A stretch of 64,000 nt of DNA from CAWBRT01 sp963832785 (GCA_963832785.1 CAWHVF010000005.1:930001-994000), one strand, 5' to 3'. Shown: positions 49,814 to 60,706, counted from the stretch's first letter. Program-made: numbers and translations. Notes: generated by a model from the letters alone, not told the origin.

Positions 49814-50767
49814 TCACGGCGTTCCAGTAACCCGTCTCAATAGCCAAGTCGCCAGGACCAACGCCACCAGGGCCACCACCAGCAGCCCGGCGAAGTAACG
49901 GATGGCCTGGTCAATCCGGTAGCGCGCGTGGGTGGCGGCCACCAGCGTCACCAGCAGCACCAGCCCGAACACCTTCAGCCCAGAAGACCAGCCAGCCCAG
50001 CGGGAACGCCAGCGCCGAGCCCCACGGCACAAACAGCCCCACGAACAGCGCGCTGTAGATGACCAGCTTGGCCATCTGCGCATACTTGAACAGCGCCAGC
50101 TTCGGCCCGGAGTATTCCATCAGCGGCCCTTCCATCAGCTCGGTCTCCGCCTCCGAAATGTCGAACGGCACCCGCTGCACGAAGGCCTGGAACGACAGCA
50201 GCATCACCCCCAGCATGATCACGCCCGACCAGGGGAAACCGCCGGTGGCATAGACCGAGCCGTTCAGCACCGTGTCCAGCCGGAACGACCGCGTGTGGAC
50301 CGCGCCGACGACGATGGCCATGGCAAACAGCGGCTCCAGCGCAATCATGGTCATCATTTCGCGGCTGATGCCGACCAGCGAGTAGGTGGAACCCGCCGCC
50401 AGGCCCGCCAGCAGCGTGCAGATGCCGGAAAGCGTCAGCAGGTAGATCAGCAGGATGACGTCGCCCGCGCCGTTCATCGGCGCCGGCAAAGCCCATCGGC
50501 ACCAGGCAGGCGAGCGTGAGCACCGTGGCCAGCGACAGGTAGGCCGCGAACCGCTGCATGACCGGCGTCTGGCCCGATTCAATGTCTTCCTTGCCCAGCA
50601 GCTTCAGCAGGTCGAAGTAGGGCTGCCACAGCGGCGGTCCCTGGCGCGATTGGATGCGCGCCGTGACCTTGCGCAGCACGCCCTGGAAGAACGGGGCCAG
50701 CCAGCAAGCACGAGGCGCCACGTTGCAAAGCCGCGCCGGCAATCACTGCAATGACACTCTGATTCAT
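49814..50767 (-). CDS. Hydrogenase membrane anchor subunit (NuoH/HyfC-like), frameshifted
   Basis: NuoH-like polytopic subunit of about 315 residues connecting the hydrogenase to the membrane arm. Characteristic text: VTARIQSRQGPPLWQPYFDLLKLLGKED, YSLVGISREMMTMIALEPLF and FQAFVQRVPFDISEAETELMEGPLMEYSGPK. The conserved acidic loop is intact. Breaks lie near 50715, 50475 and 49980. ATG at 50767 overlaps the large-subunit stop region. Confidence 0.85.
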
Positions 50768-50769
50768 AT

Positions 50770-52459
50770 TCAATCCTGCCTCTGCTTCGCCCGAGCCGAA
50801 TCCAGCAGCTCCTCCTGCGACCACACCTTGGTCGCGCCCGACTTCAGGTCAATCGTCTCCAGCCGGTCGGTGCAGGAGAAGCAGGGGTCGATGCTGCCCA
50901 GCGAGATCGTCATGTCGGCCAGTCTGCTGGTCCTTGATCATCATCGGCACGCCCTGCAGGTTCTGGTAGGTGGGCGCGCGCACCCGCCAGCGGCGCGGGC
51001 GGTTGTTCTCGCCGGTGATGACGAAGTGATGGCTCTCGCCGCGCGGCGCTTCGACCGACGACAGCCCCAGGCGGCCCGCCGGCAGTTCGTCCTTGATCTG
51101 CAGCTTGCAGCGGCCCGTCCTCCATCTTCTCCAGGCACTGGCGGATGATCCGGATGGACTCGAACACTTCCTTCATGCGCACCACCACGCGCGACCAGAC
51201 ATCGCAGCCGCTCTGCGGTGATGACGTCGAAATCCACCCGGTCGTAGGCGGCATAGGGATGATCGCGCCGGCAATCGATGTCCACGCCCGCCGCGCGCGC
51301 CACCGGGCCGATGAGGCCGGCGTTCTTCACCAGCGTCTTGTCCGCCACGCCCACGCCGCGCGTGCGCTTCTGGATGTTCTTGTCCTTGCTGACCGCGGCC
51401 ACCACCGCGCGCCACTCCGCCTCCAGCTTGTCGAGCACCTGGCGCAGTTCGGCCTTCAGCTCGGGCGTGATGTCCCAGCGCACGCCGCCGATGACGCAGA
51501 GCGCGTAGGTCTTGCGGTTGCCGGTGATCTTCTCCGCGATCCACATGATCGGCTCGCGGATGCGCCAGCTCTGCATGAACAGCGTGTCGAAGCCGACGAT
51601 GTGGCAGGCCAGCCCGACCCACAGCAGGTGGCTGTGCAGGCGCTCGATCTCCAGCATGATGGTGCGGATGTATTCGGCGCGCGGCGGCGGCCTGCAGGGC
51701 GGCGGCGGTCTCGACCGCCTGCGCGTAGGCGACGTTGTGCACGCAGCCGCAGATGCCGCAGATGCGCTCGGCCATCATCGGGATGTCGTTGTAGGTGAGC
51801 ACGCGACTCGGCCAGCTTCTCGATGCCGCGATGCACCATGAACCCGCGGTACTCGCAGCCGCGCACCATCTCGCCTTCGACGTAGAGCCGGAAATGCGCC
51901 GGCTCGTCGAGCGTGGGATGGAACGGCCCGAACGGCACCACCGTGCAGCCTTCCGGCGGGTCGTCGAACTTGAACTCGCGCTCCTCGTCGAAGCCGTCGG
52001 GCACCTGGTTCCAGGGCACGTCCTTGCGCAGCGGATGCACGCCGTCGGGCCAGCCGTCGGGCAGCACCAGCCGCTTCGGGGTAAGGATGGCCCACCGGCT
52101 CGATGCCGACCAGGTCGCGGATTTCGCGCTCGGCCCAGTTGGCGCCGGGCACGACGTCGGAGATGCTGTCCACCTTGGGATTGTCGGCCGGCAGGTAGGC
52201 CAGCACGCTGCAGAGCAGGTGGTCGCGGTCGAAGGCGAAGTCGTGCGCGACCAGGAACTTGCCGGAGAAAGGCCGGTCATCCAGCGCCGATGCTGATGAC
52301 GTAGCGGGCATCCAGGTCGCGGAAGATGTGCTGGCAGATGGCCTTCAACGGCGGACGGCTCGACGAAGACGAACAGGCGGTGTCGCCGGGCAGGTCGGCC
52401 CGCTGGATGGCCGGGCCGAACTTCTCCTTCAACTGGTTGAGTCTTTCGCGGGCGATCAT
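50770..52459 (-). CDS. Group 4 [NiFe] hydrogenase large subunit with NuoC domain (HyfG/HycE-like), frameshifted
   Basis: Fused NuoC-like and NuoD-like catalytic subunit of about 560 residues. NuoC part: EREIRDLVGIEPVGHPYP and LPDGWPDGVHPLRKDVPWN. Catalytic part: L1 motif MAERICGICGCVHNVAYAQA and L2 motif GSIDPCFSCTDRLETIDLK, giving all four Ni/Fe Cys ligands, plus IERLHSHLLWVGLACHIVGFDT. These show a true group 4 hydrogenase rather than complex I NuoCD. Breaks lie near 52350, 52285, 52090, 51805, 51690, 51205, 51115 and 50925. The L2 region has about 20 residues after it, so no long C-terminal extension for protease cleavage is evident. Confidence 0.88.
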
Positions 52460-54408
52460 TTCAGTGCTCCTTCAAACCGGCTGGGCTTCCTCACGCGCGC
52501 GGCCGCGGGCGCGCCGCCGAGCCAGCGGAAGTAGCGTTTGATCTCGCCGTAGAAGTTGTGGGCGGCGTAGCGGTGGCAATCCGCCTCGCGCGACGTAGCC
52601 GCAGAGCCAGGGAGCGGCGGCGCGGCGCGGCGCGCCGCCGAGCTTCGAGATGCACCGCGGCCGCCAGGAACACCAGGCCCAGCACCAGCCGCCAGCGCCA
52701 GCGGCGCAAACACGGGCCGCCGATTGAAGCGTCGCGACGCCCGCCCAGCAGTCCGCCAGTCATGGGCGCGGCGTCGGCCAGCGCAGTGCCGAAGCCCTGC
52801 CGGCTGGCGTCCAGCGCCGTCTGCATCAGGCCGAAGGCGATGGCCGGCACGACGCCCAGCAGCACGCAGAGCAAGCGCCAGAACGACCTGCGGCAACTGC
52901 ATCATCCAGCCGACTTCGAGCCGGCCCTTGCGCGGCCGCCTGCTCGGTCACCAGCGCGCTGGTGCGCGACAGGAAGCTCACGCCGAAGAACTTGATGAAC
53001 GAGGCCAGGGTCAGCGCGCTGGTCAGGATGGCGATGACGGCGCACACGCGCCAGATACTTGGCCGAGCCGCTGCCCTGCACCGCCGCCACGTAGATGCTC
53101 CACTTGCTGACGAAGCCGTTGAACAGCGGCACGCCGGAGATGGAGAACGAGGCCACCAGCGCCGTGATGGCCGTCAGCGGCATGAACTTCATCAGGCCGC
53201 CCATCTTGTTCAGGTCCTGCGTGCCGGTGGCGTGGAGCATGGAGCCGGCGTTGAGGAACAGCAGCGCCTTGAACAGGCCGTGGTTGAGGACGTGAAACAG
53301 CGCGCCGAGCAAGCCGATGGCGGCCAGCGTCGGCGCATTCGGCGCCGGTCGCCGGCAGCAGGGCCATGCAGGCGCCGGTGCCCAGCAGGATGTAGCCGAT
53401 CTGGCCGATGCTGTGGAAGGCCAGCAGGCGCTTGGTCTGCTCCTGCTTGAGCGCCTGCATGGTGCCGGTGAACAGCGTGATCGTGCCGAGCAGCGCGACG
53501 ACCAAGCCCCATTTCGCCAGCGGGTAATCGGCCTGCGCGCTCGGCCGGCACCAGCCAGAGGAAATAGCGCATCAGGCCGTAGACGCCGGTCTTGATCATC
53601 ACGCCGGAAAGCATGGCGCTGACCGGCGAAGGCGCGGCCGGGTGCGCGTCCGGCAGCCAGAACTGGCCGAAGGGCCACATGCCCATCTTGATGCCAAAGC
53701 CCACCAGGAACAGCGCGAAGGCCAGCGCCGTGATGCCGGGCTGGGCGCTGCAGCAGCGCCGGCAGATTCGCGCTCACCGTGTCGAAGTCATACTTCAAGC
53801 CGCCGACGCCCGTACTGGCGGCCGCCCGCGTACGGCCAGGATCTCCGCGCCGATCATGGTCGCCGCGCAGGCAATCTGCATCATGACCAGAAATTTGTTG
53901 GCCGCGCGCACATGTTGGCCGGTTTCCTGTTCTCGAAACGGATCAGCGCGTAGCCCGGCAGAGTCATCATCTGCCAGAAGATGAAGAAGAACCACATCAT
54001 GTCCGTGGTGCTGAGCAGGCCGTACATGGCCGCCAGGAACAGCAGGAAATACGGATAATAGCGGGCCACGCCGTACTCCTCGTAGTGCCGCATGTAGATG
54101 ATGGAGTAGAGCGATGCCGGCACGGCGATCAGCGCCGCCAGCAGCAGGAACATCGCGGTCAGCCCGTCCACATGGAGGCGCAAGCCGACGGCAAATTCAG
54201 GGGTCGTCCAGGAGAACGTACCCGCGTGCGCAGATGGTCCCGCGACCAGCACCGTGGCCACGGCCGAAAAGATCAGCACCGCCGTGACCGCGGTGGTCAG
54301 AAAGGCGAGCCAGCCGGCCAGCGTGCGCTGGCGCGAAACGAGCAGGGTCACGACCGCTCCGGCGATGCAGACGAGGATCGAGACGAAGACGGCTTGTTCG
54401 GGAGTCAT
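52456..54408 (-). CDS. Hydrogenase proton-pumping subunit (HyfB/NuoL-M-N family), frameshifted
   Basis: Antiporter-type membrane subunit of about 650 residues, the ion-translocating part. The intact first 166 residues read LRLHVDGLTAMFLLLAALIAV, YSIIYMRHYEEYGVARYYPY and MWFFFIFWQMMTLPGYALI; later frames give DAHPAAPSPVSAMLSGVMIKTGVYGLMRYF, FHSIGQIGYILLGTGACMAL and LNHGLFKALLFLNAGSMLHATGTQDLNKMGGL. The HyfB/HycC subfamily fits. Breaks are frequent from 53910 to 52590. It is the only antiporter subunit in the cluster. Start ATG 54408 overlaps the protease stop. Confidence 0.85.
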
Positions 54409-55020
54409 GAGACGCGCACCTCGCTCCGCCGCGAGTTCACGGTTTGGTCGCCAGCAAAAATTTCCATCCTGAGCGGAGCCCCCGCCCGGTTCTCCCCGGC
54501 GCAGGTTTTTTGCGGGCCGGGCGCAGAAGCCGAAAATCTGCTCCGGCGAGGCCTTGCAGTAAATCGCTTAGCGCTTCCAGCGTGGTCCGCACGGTGGCGG
54601 TCAGCGGCTGGCCGGGCTTGAGCGACTCCGGCTGCACGCCCAGCAGCCACGCCTGGTCGTGCCATTCGCCTCCACCCATTGCGCCAGCAAGCCCAGCGAA
54701 ATCTTGTGGGTGGAAATCTGCGGGAAAGCGGGCGGCGATTTCCTGCGGCATCCAGAAACACCACCGAACCCGGCGCGCCGCCGAAGTCCACGGCATCCAG
54801 GAAGACGAGATGGTCGAATCCGGCTTGCGCCAGCGACGGCCAGAGATGGCGCTCGGGCGTGGTTCCGGCAGATCACCACGTCGCGGCATGCCGGCGCGGC
54901 GCAGCGTCTCCGCCAGCCAGCACCCCGAAGCCGTCGTCGCCGTCGTCCGCGTTGCCCAGGCCCATGAAGCAGACGCGCCCGCTGAGGTATCTGCTCGAGC
55001 TGTTCGCGCAGGTCCGGCAT
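54405..55020 (-). CDS. Hydrogenase maturation endopeptidase (HycI/HybD family), frameshifted
   Basis: Protease that trims the large subunit after nickel insertion. Fragments across frames: MPDLREQLEQ at the start, GRVCFMGLGNADDGDDGFGVLLAETL (the G-x-G-N and metal-binding Asp region), VFLDAVDFGGAPGSVVFLDA and LGVQPESLKPGQPLTATVRTTLEAL, the PES motif being typical of HycI. Metal-ligand acids appear preserved. About five breaks in 600 bases. Start overlaps the stop of the FAD/NAD-binding subunit (TGATG). Confidence 0.75.
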
Positions 55021-55903
55021 CAGATGTCCTCCCCCAGTTTCTTGATCTGCTCGTAGGTGAACACCGGGCCGTCCACGCAGACGTAGGCCACGCCGATGCA
55101 GCAATGGCCGCACTTGCCGACGCCGCATTTCATGTAGCGCTCGAGCGTGGAGACGATGTTGCGCTCCTGGAAACCCATGTCCAGCAGGTCCTTGATGACG
55201 AAGCGGAACATGATCGGCGGGCCGCAGACGAAGGCGATGGTGTTGTCCACCGGCACCTGCACGCCCGGCTTCTTGAACAGGCTGCCGACCACGCCGACGT
55301 TGCCGTTCCAGCCGTGCTGTCGGCGCGGTCCACGCGTGAGGTAGCACTCGACGCCCGGCCGATTTCTCCCACTCGCGCAGATTGGGCAGGTACATCAGTT
55401 CGCTGCGGCGTTTTGGCGCCGTAGAAAAATCTGGATGCGCTCGTACTTGCTCGCGGTGCTTGAGCGCATAGACGATGCAGGAGCGCAGCGGAATCAGCCC
55501 GATGCCGCCGGCCACGAAGACCAGGTTCTTGCCGTCGTAATCCTCCATCGGAAAGCCGTTGCCGTAAGGGCCGCGCACGGCGAACTTGTCGCCCGGCTTG
55601 AGCTGATGCAGGGCGGCGGTGCAACTGCCGACCTGGCGGATGGTGAAGAAGGTCTCCTCCTCGGTGGGGCTGGGCGGCAGCGAGGCGGGAAACTCGCCCA
55701 CGCCGAACAGGGACACCTGCGCGAACTGGCCCGGGCGGAAGCGCTTGAAAGCGCGCTGCTCCGCCGGGTCCTCGAAGTGCCAGTAAAACGTCTTGACCTC
55801 CGGCGATCTCCGTCACCACCCGGTCGAGGACGGCCAGCTTCGGCAGATAAATGTTTTCGTCAGTGGCGCTGCCCGGTTCAACGTGCTGTGGCTGAGTGCT
55901 CAT
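55020..55903 (-). CDS. Sulfhydrogenase-type FAD/NAD(P)-binding subunit (HydG/gamma-like), frameshifted
   Basis: Diaphorase subunit of about 290 residues in the ferredoxin-NADP reductase-like family. An FAD-binding part has RPGQFAQVSLFG, FTIRQVGSCTAALHQLKPGD and VRGPYGNGFPMEDYDGKN; the NAD(P) part has VAGGIGLIPLRSCIVYAL and AFVCGPPIMFRFVIKDLLDM; the C-terminus has CGVGKCGHCCIGVAYVC, a [2Fe-2S] set. Breaks near 55800, 55435, 55365 and 55315. ATG 55903 overlaps the hydB-like stop codon. It would exchange electrons with NAD(P)H. Confidence 0.85.
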
Positions 55904-55908
55904 GCTGG

Positions 55909-57008
55909 TCAATGCCGGCGTCCAGCTGTCCGTTCCGGAGGCTGGCGAGGTGGCGCGGCGGATCATCTCCACCACGCTGGGCATGCCGATGTCGCCGTGG
56001 CAAACGGCGGCGCAGCGCCCGCAGCCCACGCAGGCCATGGACAGTTCGCGCTGGATGAAGTAATGCGCCAGCTTGCGGAAGAAGCGGCGGTTGCGGCGGT
56101 CGTGCACGGCCTGCGCGGGTTGTGTCCGCCGGCCATGCGGGTGAAGCCGCCCAGGGCGCAGGAGTCCCAGATGCGCACGCGCTCGATTTCCTCCGGCCCG
56201 ACCTGGCGGTCGGTGACGGTGAAGCAGGTGCAGGCCGGGCAGACGTAAGTGCAGCCGCCGCACTCCAGGCAGCGGTTGCCGATCTCCTCCCAGGTCTTGT
56301 CCAGAATCGTCGCCCTGCGAGATGTAGCGGACGGTGGCGGAAAACCAGCTGGTGCGTGGTCTTGAAGCTGCTTGCGCACCTCGTCGAGGATGGCGCGGCG
56401 CTTCTCCACGTGCGCCGGCGGTGGCCGTGCGGAAGATGGGCTCGGCGAAAAGTGCCTCGCCCGGCCGGCGTGCCGGCCACGGCCATGAATTCCTTCGCCC
56501 AGGTCCATGAGTTGCAGGTCGAAATGGTCGCGCGCGGCCGGACCGGTGTCGGCGCAGACGCAGAAGCACTCGTCGCCGATGTCGCGTTCCGGGTCGGTGC
56601 AGACCACGTTCACCAGGAACAGGTTCTTGCGGCGCTTCTCGTAGTAGACGTCGCGGAACTCGCCGCCCAGGTAGAAACGGTCGAGGTGGTAGATGCCGGC
56701 CACGTCGCAGGAGCGGATGCCGAAGATGGCGCGCTTGGGCTCGCTCGTACCTGGGCTCGATGCGAATCTCGCCGTTGCTGCGTCTGACTTTGAGCAGGCG
56801 CTCGATGTGCGGCAGGACGAAGCGCTTGGGCGGGTAATAGGGATTGGGCAGGTGAATCTGCACGCGCTCGCGGTTGTCGTCGGTCACGCGTGTCGAAGTA
56901 GGTGTCGCGCCCGCGGCCGCAGAACGGCGCGATCACCTCGTAGCCCTGCCGGCGCAGCAGGTCCACGATCTTGAGCACGTCGTCACGGTCCAGGATGCGG
57001 GCTTTCAT
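55909..57008 (-). CDS. Sulfhydrogenase-type iron-sulfur subunit (HydB/beta-like), frameshifted
   Basis: Electron-transfer subunit of about 360 residues. From ATG 57008 (MKARILDRDDVLKIVDLL), pieces in successive frames are QGYEVIAPFCGRG, AIFGIRSCDVAGIYHLDRFY, CVCADTG, then RCLECGGCTYVCPACTCF and CVGCGRCAAVCHGDIGMP, two [4Fe-4S] sites. This matches the beta subunit of archaeal sulfhydrogenases and anaerobic sulfite-reductase A-type proteins. About ten breaks occur; those I traced at 56886, 56750, 56490 and 56460 are single-base insertions. The stop is taken as TGA at 55909-55911. It links the fdh-like subunit and the HydG-like diaphorase. Confidence 0.8.
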
Positions 57009-59033
57009 ATAGCCTCCTGCTTTTCCACGCGAACCGGGACCAGCTTGTGGCTGATCGCCGGGCTCGCCCAGGATCTGCTCCTGCACCTCGCGCATGAAGT
57101 AAGGAACGTAGACGAGGCCTTTCATGACTTCCGGCGCCACCCGCACGGTTGAACACGCCGAGCCGGTGGCGGCATCCAGGCAGACTTTCTCGCCATCGCG
57201 CAGGCCGAGTTCCTTGGCGTCTTCGACGCTGATCTCAACGAAGCCCTCCGGGTAATCGAGGAACAGGCTGCGGTATTCCCGTTTCAGCGTCTCGCTGTGG
57301 CGGATGAGCACGTTCTGGCTCCAGTAATAGAGGGAGTTGCCGAACACCAGCGTGAGCGGAAATTCCTTGGAGGCAACGAACGGCGCCGGCGGCTTTACGG
57401 GAACGAACTTGAAGAGCCGGTGCTCGCCATTGCCGCCGTAAAGGAAGGGAGTGCCCAGCGGCTCGTCCTTGGTGCATGGCCACTGCCGCCCGTAATCGCG
57501 GGCCAGGTTCTCGTAGCTGGCGCCGCAGTAGAACGGAACCACCTCGCCGATCTCCTGCATCACCTCGGCGGCCGACTGGTACTTCCAGCCAGCGCCCATG
57601 AGGCCGGCCAGATGGGTGAGCTGCTGCCATGCCGGCGTGAGTCCGGCCGGCGGATCGATCGCCTTGGCCGCCAACTGGATGCGGCGCTCGGTGCTGGTAA
57701 ATGAAACCTGCTCTTCGCCATAGGCCGTGGTCGGCAAAACCACGTCGGCAAATTGCGCGGTCTCGGTCATGAAGAGATGCTGCACTACGATGAGGTCGAA
57801 CTGGCGCAGGGACTCCGCCACGCCCGCCACAAAGGCGGTGCTCATCGGGTCGTAGCGGATAACCCACAGGGCTTTCACCTTGCCTTTGCCCCGGTCGGCC
57901 AGCACGGCACGGGCAGGCAAGCCCGGAGTGGGCGGAATCTTCGTTCCCCAAACCGCTTCCACCGCCGCCCGGGCCTCGGGGCTGGTCACGGACGCGTATC
58001 CTGGCAGGCGGTCGGGCAGCATGCCGACATCGCAGACGCCTTGAACGTTGTTCTGCTCGCCCAGGGCGTAGATTCCCGATCCCTCTTTGCCGATATTGCC
58101 GGTGATCAACGCCAGATTGACCAGCGACTGAATGTTCTGCTCGCTCTTCTCGCCCATGCTGATGGAGTAGAGCAGCGCGGCCGACCTGGCGTTGGCGTAA
58201 CTGAGCGCCGCGGCTTCGATCAGGTCCGAGGAAACGCCGCAGCCTTCGGCCGCATGCACCAGATCGTAGCTGCGCAGTTGCGCCAGGAAGGGCTGGTAAT
58301 CGCGGCAGCGCGATTTGATGAAGGCCAGGTCCATCAGGCCGCGGTCCTCGATCACCTTGGCCATGGCGCCATAGAGCAGGGCCTCGCTGCCCGGCTTGAT
58401 GCGCAGGTAGAGATCGGCCAGCTCGGCCACGCGGTGTATGCGCGAACCCACCACGATCAGGCGGGCGCCGTTGAGCTTGGCGCGAATCACCGCCCCGGCC
58501 ACTGTCGGCACCCGGCGCGCCAAGTTGACGCCATCGACCAGGATGACCTCGCTTTTGGCCAGGTCGGCGATGGAGTTGGTGCTGGCCGGCATTCCCAGCA
58601 TTTCCAGCAGGACATCGATGGAGTTGTTGCTGTACACGCCGGTTCCGTGGTCGACGTTGTTGGTGCCGATGACGCCGCGGGCGAACTTCTGCAGCAGGTA
58701 GCTCTCTTCGTTGGAGCAGCGGGGAGAGTTGAGGAAGGCAATGGCGTCAGGCCCGTGCCGCTGCCGGATCTCCTTCAGGCGAGCGGCGATAAAGGCGAAG
58801 GCTTCCTCCCAGGAGACTTCCTGCAGACGGCCGTCGCGCTTGAGCAGGGGAGTCTTAAGACGGTCCGGCGAGCTGGCCACCTCGTGTACATGCCAGCCGC
58901 GAACACAAACTCTTCCCTGGTTGGTCGGATGCGAGAAGCTGGGATAGACGCCGGCAACCTGATTGCCGGATGTCTCCAGGTAAAGCCCGCATCCCACTCC
59001 GCAAAAGGTGCAGGTGCTGAGCGTATGGGCCAT
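57005..59033 (-). CDS. Formate-dehydrogenase-like molybdopterin protein lacking the Cys/Sec ligand
   Basis: Molybdopterin oxidoreductase of about 675 residues. The N-terminal [4Fe-4S] motif is complete (Cys8, Cys11, Cys15, Cys43 in STCTFCGVGC ... GRVCVRG). Later FdhA-like motifs include NSPRCSNEESYLLQKFARG, IGTNNVDHGTG and a molydopterin dinucleotide-binding domain near the C-terminus (LTLVFGNSLYYWSQNVLIRH). At the metal-ligand site DH-CARVU/C-H-type text is replaced by DHGTGVYSNNS: Tyr134 sits where Sec or Cys should be, and Ser135 replaces the catalytic His. The frame is intact for 2 kb except one break at 57060-57062 just before the end. ATG 59033 has GAGG upstream. It is the first gene of the hydrogenase cluster. 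Confidence 0.85.
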
Positions 59034-59438
59034 AATGCCTCTGGCGGGCCCACTACCCGGAGGCCATCCAACCTGTGATCGGCGTGGGCCTTGAATTCCC
59101 CTTGGTTCGGCCCGTGTTCCAGACGCCCACCCCACCCAGCATGAGCCAGCCCCCAGACCGGCCTTACTTCGCAGCGGCGGCAACGCTCGCTTCCGGACAC
59201 TCGTGGCGAGTGCCTCGTTGGCAATTCCGGCGCGCTGCTTGCTGAAGCGTCTTGCGCATCTTGCTTGGCCATAGCACGCCTGTCAGTTACGCAGGTCACG
59301 CACAAGTGTGCGCCCCGTTACTAAGCGTGCGGTGTGAGCCCCGTTACCAGTTGAGAGTTAAGCACGTCGCAGTCTGCTGTGCGCCGGCCAATCAGGGGGC
59401 GCAAAAATTACTTTGCCGCGGCAGTAAGGAGAGCAGAG
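59034..59438. other. Gap between the hydrogenase cluster and the MFS gene
   Basis: About 400 bases with no recognised gene. It includes CACTCG-TGG-CGAGTG (59198-59212), a perfect 6+6 palindrome about 165 bases before the first cluster gene, which could be an operator, and two GCCCCGTTAC words near 59310 and 59338. No sigma-54 promoter was seen. Confidence 0.45.
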
Positions 59439-60695
59439 TTACTGCTGCCTGTTCGCCGCATTCAGCGCGGGAGCAAACCGCATTCCGTAAAACAGAATGG
59501 CGGCGGAGATCGCCACCGCCACCGATGCCGCCAGAAATGCCGTGCGCAGATTGCTGCGGTCGGAGATGTAACCCATCAGCGTGGGGGAAAAGGCGTCTCC
59601 CAGCAGGTGAATGGTGAACAGGTTGACGGCGATGGCGGTGGCGCGAATCCTGCCGCTGACGGCGTTCACCAACGCGGCATTCAGCGGCGCCGTGTTTAGC
59701 AACAGAAAAAACTCGGCCACGAAGATCGCCGGATACATCCAGCGTCCGCTGATGGAAACTCCCAGGACGATGGCAGGCAAGGTCACGGTCATGCCCAAGG
59801 CTGAAACCAGGTAGTAAGCGCCGCGGGTATAGCGCAGCAGCGCGTCGCCCAGCCAGCCGCCGAGCAGGGTGGCGAAGATTCCGCTGGCCAGGGTCATCAG
59901 GCCGAAGACGCGGTTGGCTTCGGCCAGGGGAATGCCGCGCAGGCGGAACAGAAAGGTGGGCATCCACACTTGCATGCCGCCGATGGCGAAGGTCAGCATG
60001 GCCATTCCCAGGGTGCAAGTCCAGAAAGCCCGGTTGCGCCACAGGCCGAGGAAGGTGTCGCGCTCGAAGCTGCCGCCGATGTGGTCGGCCGAGCCGCGCG
60101 CCGGCTCGGGCAGAACAAGCAGCAGCACGGCCAGCAGGAATCCCGGAGCCGCGCCCACGTAGAAGGGCGTGCGCCAGCCGTAATGGCCGCCGAGATAGCC
60201 GCCTACCAGGTACCCCAGCGCCGTTCCCGCCGGTATGGCCATATAAAAAACCGACAGCACGCGGCCGCGGTGCTGCTCGGAGAAGAAGTCGGCGATGTAG
60301 GCGGGCGCAATGGTTACGAACGTGGCCTCGCCGATTCCGACCACCGTATGGCGAATGAGCAGGGCGCGGAAGTCGTAGGTAATGGCGGTGAGCAGAGTGG
60401 CCCCGCTCCACAGCACGGCGCCGGCCACCATTATGAGCCGGCGCGGATAGCGGTCGGCCAGCGGGCCTATCAGCGGAGCCGTGCACATGTAAAAGATGAA
60501 GAAGGCGGAGGTGAGCAGGCCGAATTCCGCGTCGCTGCGGCGGAATTCATGCTGGATCAGCGGCTGCACCGCGAACAGCACCGAACGGTCGATGTAGTTG
60601 ACGAAGTTAAGCGCCGTCAACACCAGCAGCGCCGCGCCACCGGCGCCGCGCCAGAGGTTGAATGGCGCGGCGGCGCCGAGTTTGCTTTCGGGCAT
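59439..60695 (-). CDS. MFS transporter (spinster-like family)
   Basis: Twelve-helix secondary transporter of 418 residues. The MFS loop motif is seen as GPLADRYPRRLIMVAGAVLWSG, and NFVNYIDRSVLFAVQPLIQHEF near the start matches spinster-type bacterial members (Spns). Helices run regularly to the C-terminus (AAILFYGMRFAPAL). The substrate cannot be named; the family moves sphingolipids, sugars or small metabolites. ATG 60695 has AGGAG upstream and lies 12 bases after queF, so both are likely cotranscribed. It could carry queuosine precursors, a speculative idea. Confidence 0.82.
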   Translation of the reverse strand: MPESKLGAAAPFNLWRGAGGAALLVLTALNFVNYIDRSVLFAVQPLIQHEFRRSDAEFGLLTSAFFIFYMCTAPLIGPLADRYPRRLIMVAGAVLWSGATLLTAITYDFRALLIRHTVVGIGEATFVTIAPAYIADFFSEQHRGRVLSVFYMAIPAGTALGYLVGGYLGGHYGWRTPFYVGAAPGFLLAVLLLVLPEPARGSADHIGGSFERDTFLGLWRNRAFWTCTLGMAMLTFAIGGMQVWMPTFLFRLRGIPLAEANRVFGLMTLASGIFATLLGGWLGDALLRYTRGAYYLVSALGMTVTLPAIVLGVSISGRWMYPAIFVAEFFLLLNTAPLNAALVNAVSGRIRATAIAVNLFTIHLLGDAFSPTLMGYISDRSNLRTAFLAASVAVAISAAILFYGMRFAPALNAANRQQ

Positions 60696-60706
60696 GCCGG
60701 CTCCTG

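Noticed and set aside
48697..57070. Programmed ribosomal frameshifting as explanation for the broken hydrogenase genes
   Set aside because: There are dozens of breaks at unrelated sequences, without slippery heptamers plus structures, and in every subunit. Errors are more likely.
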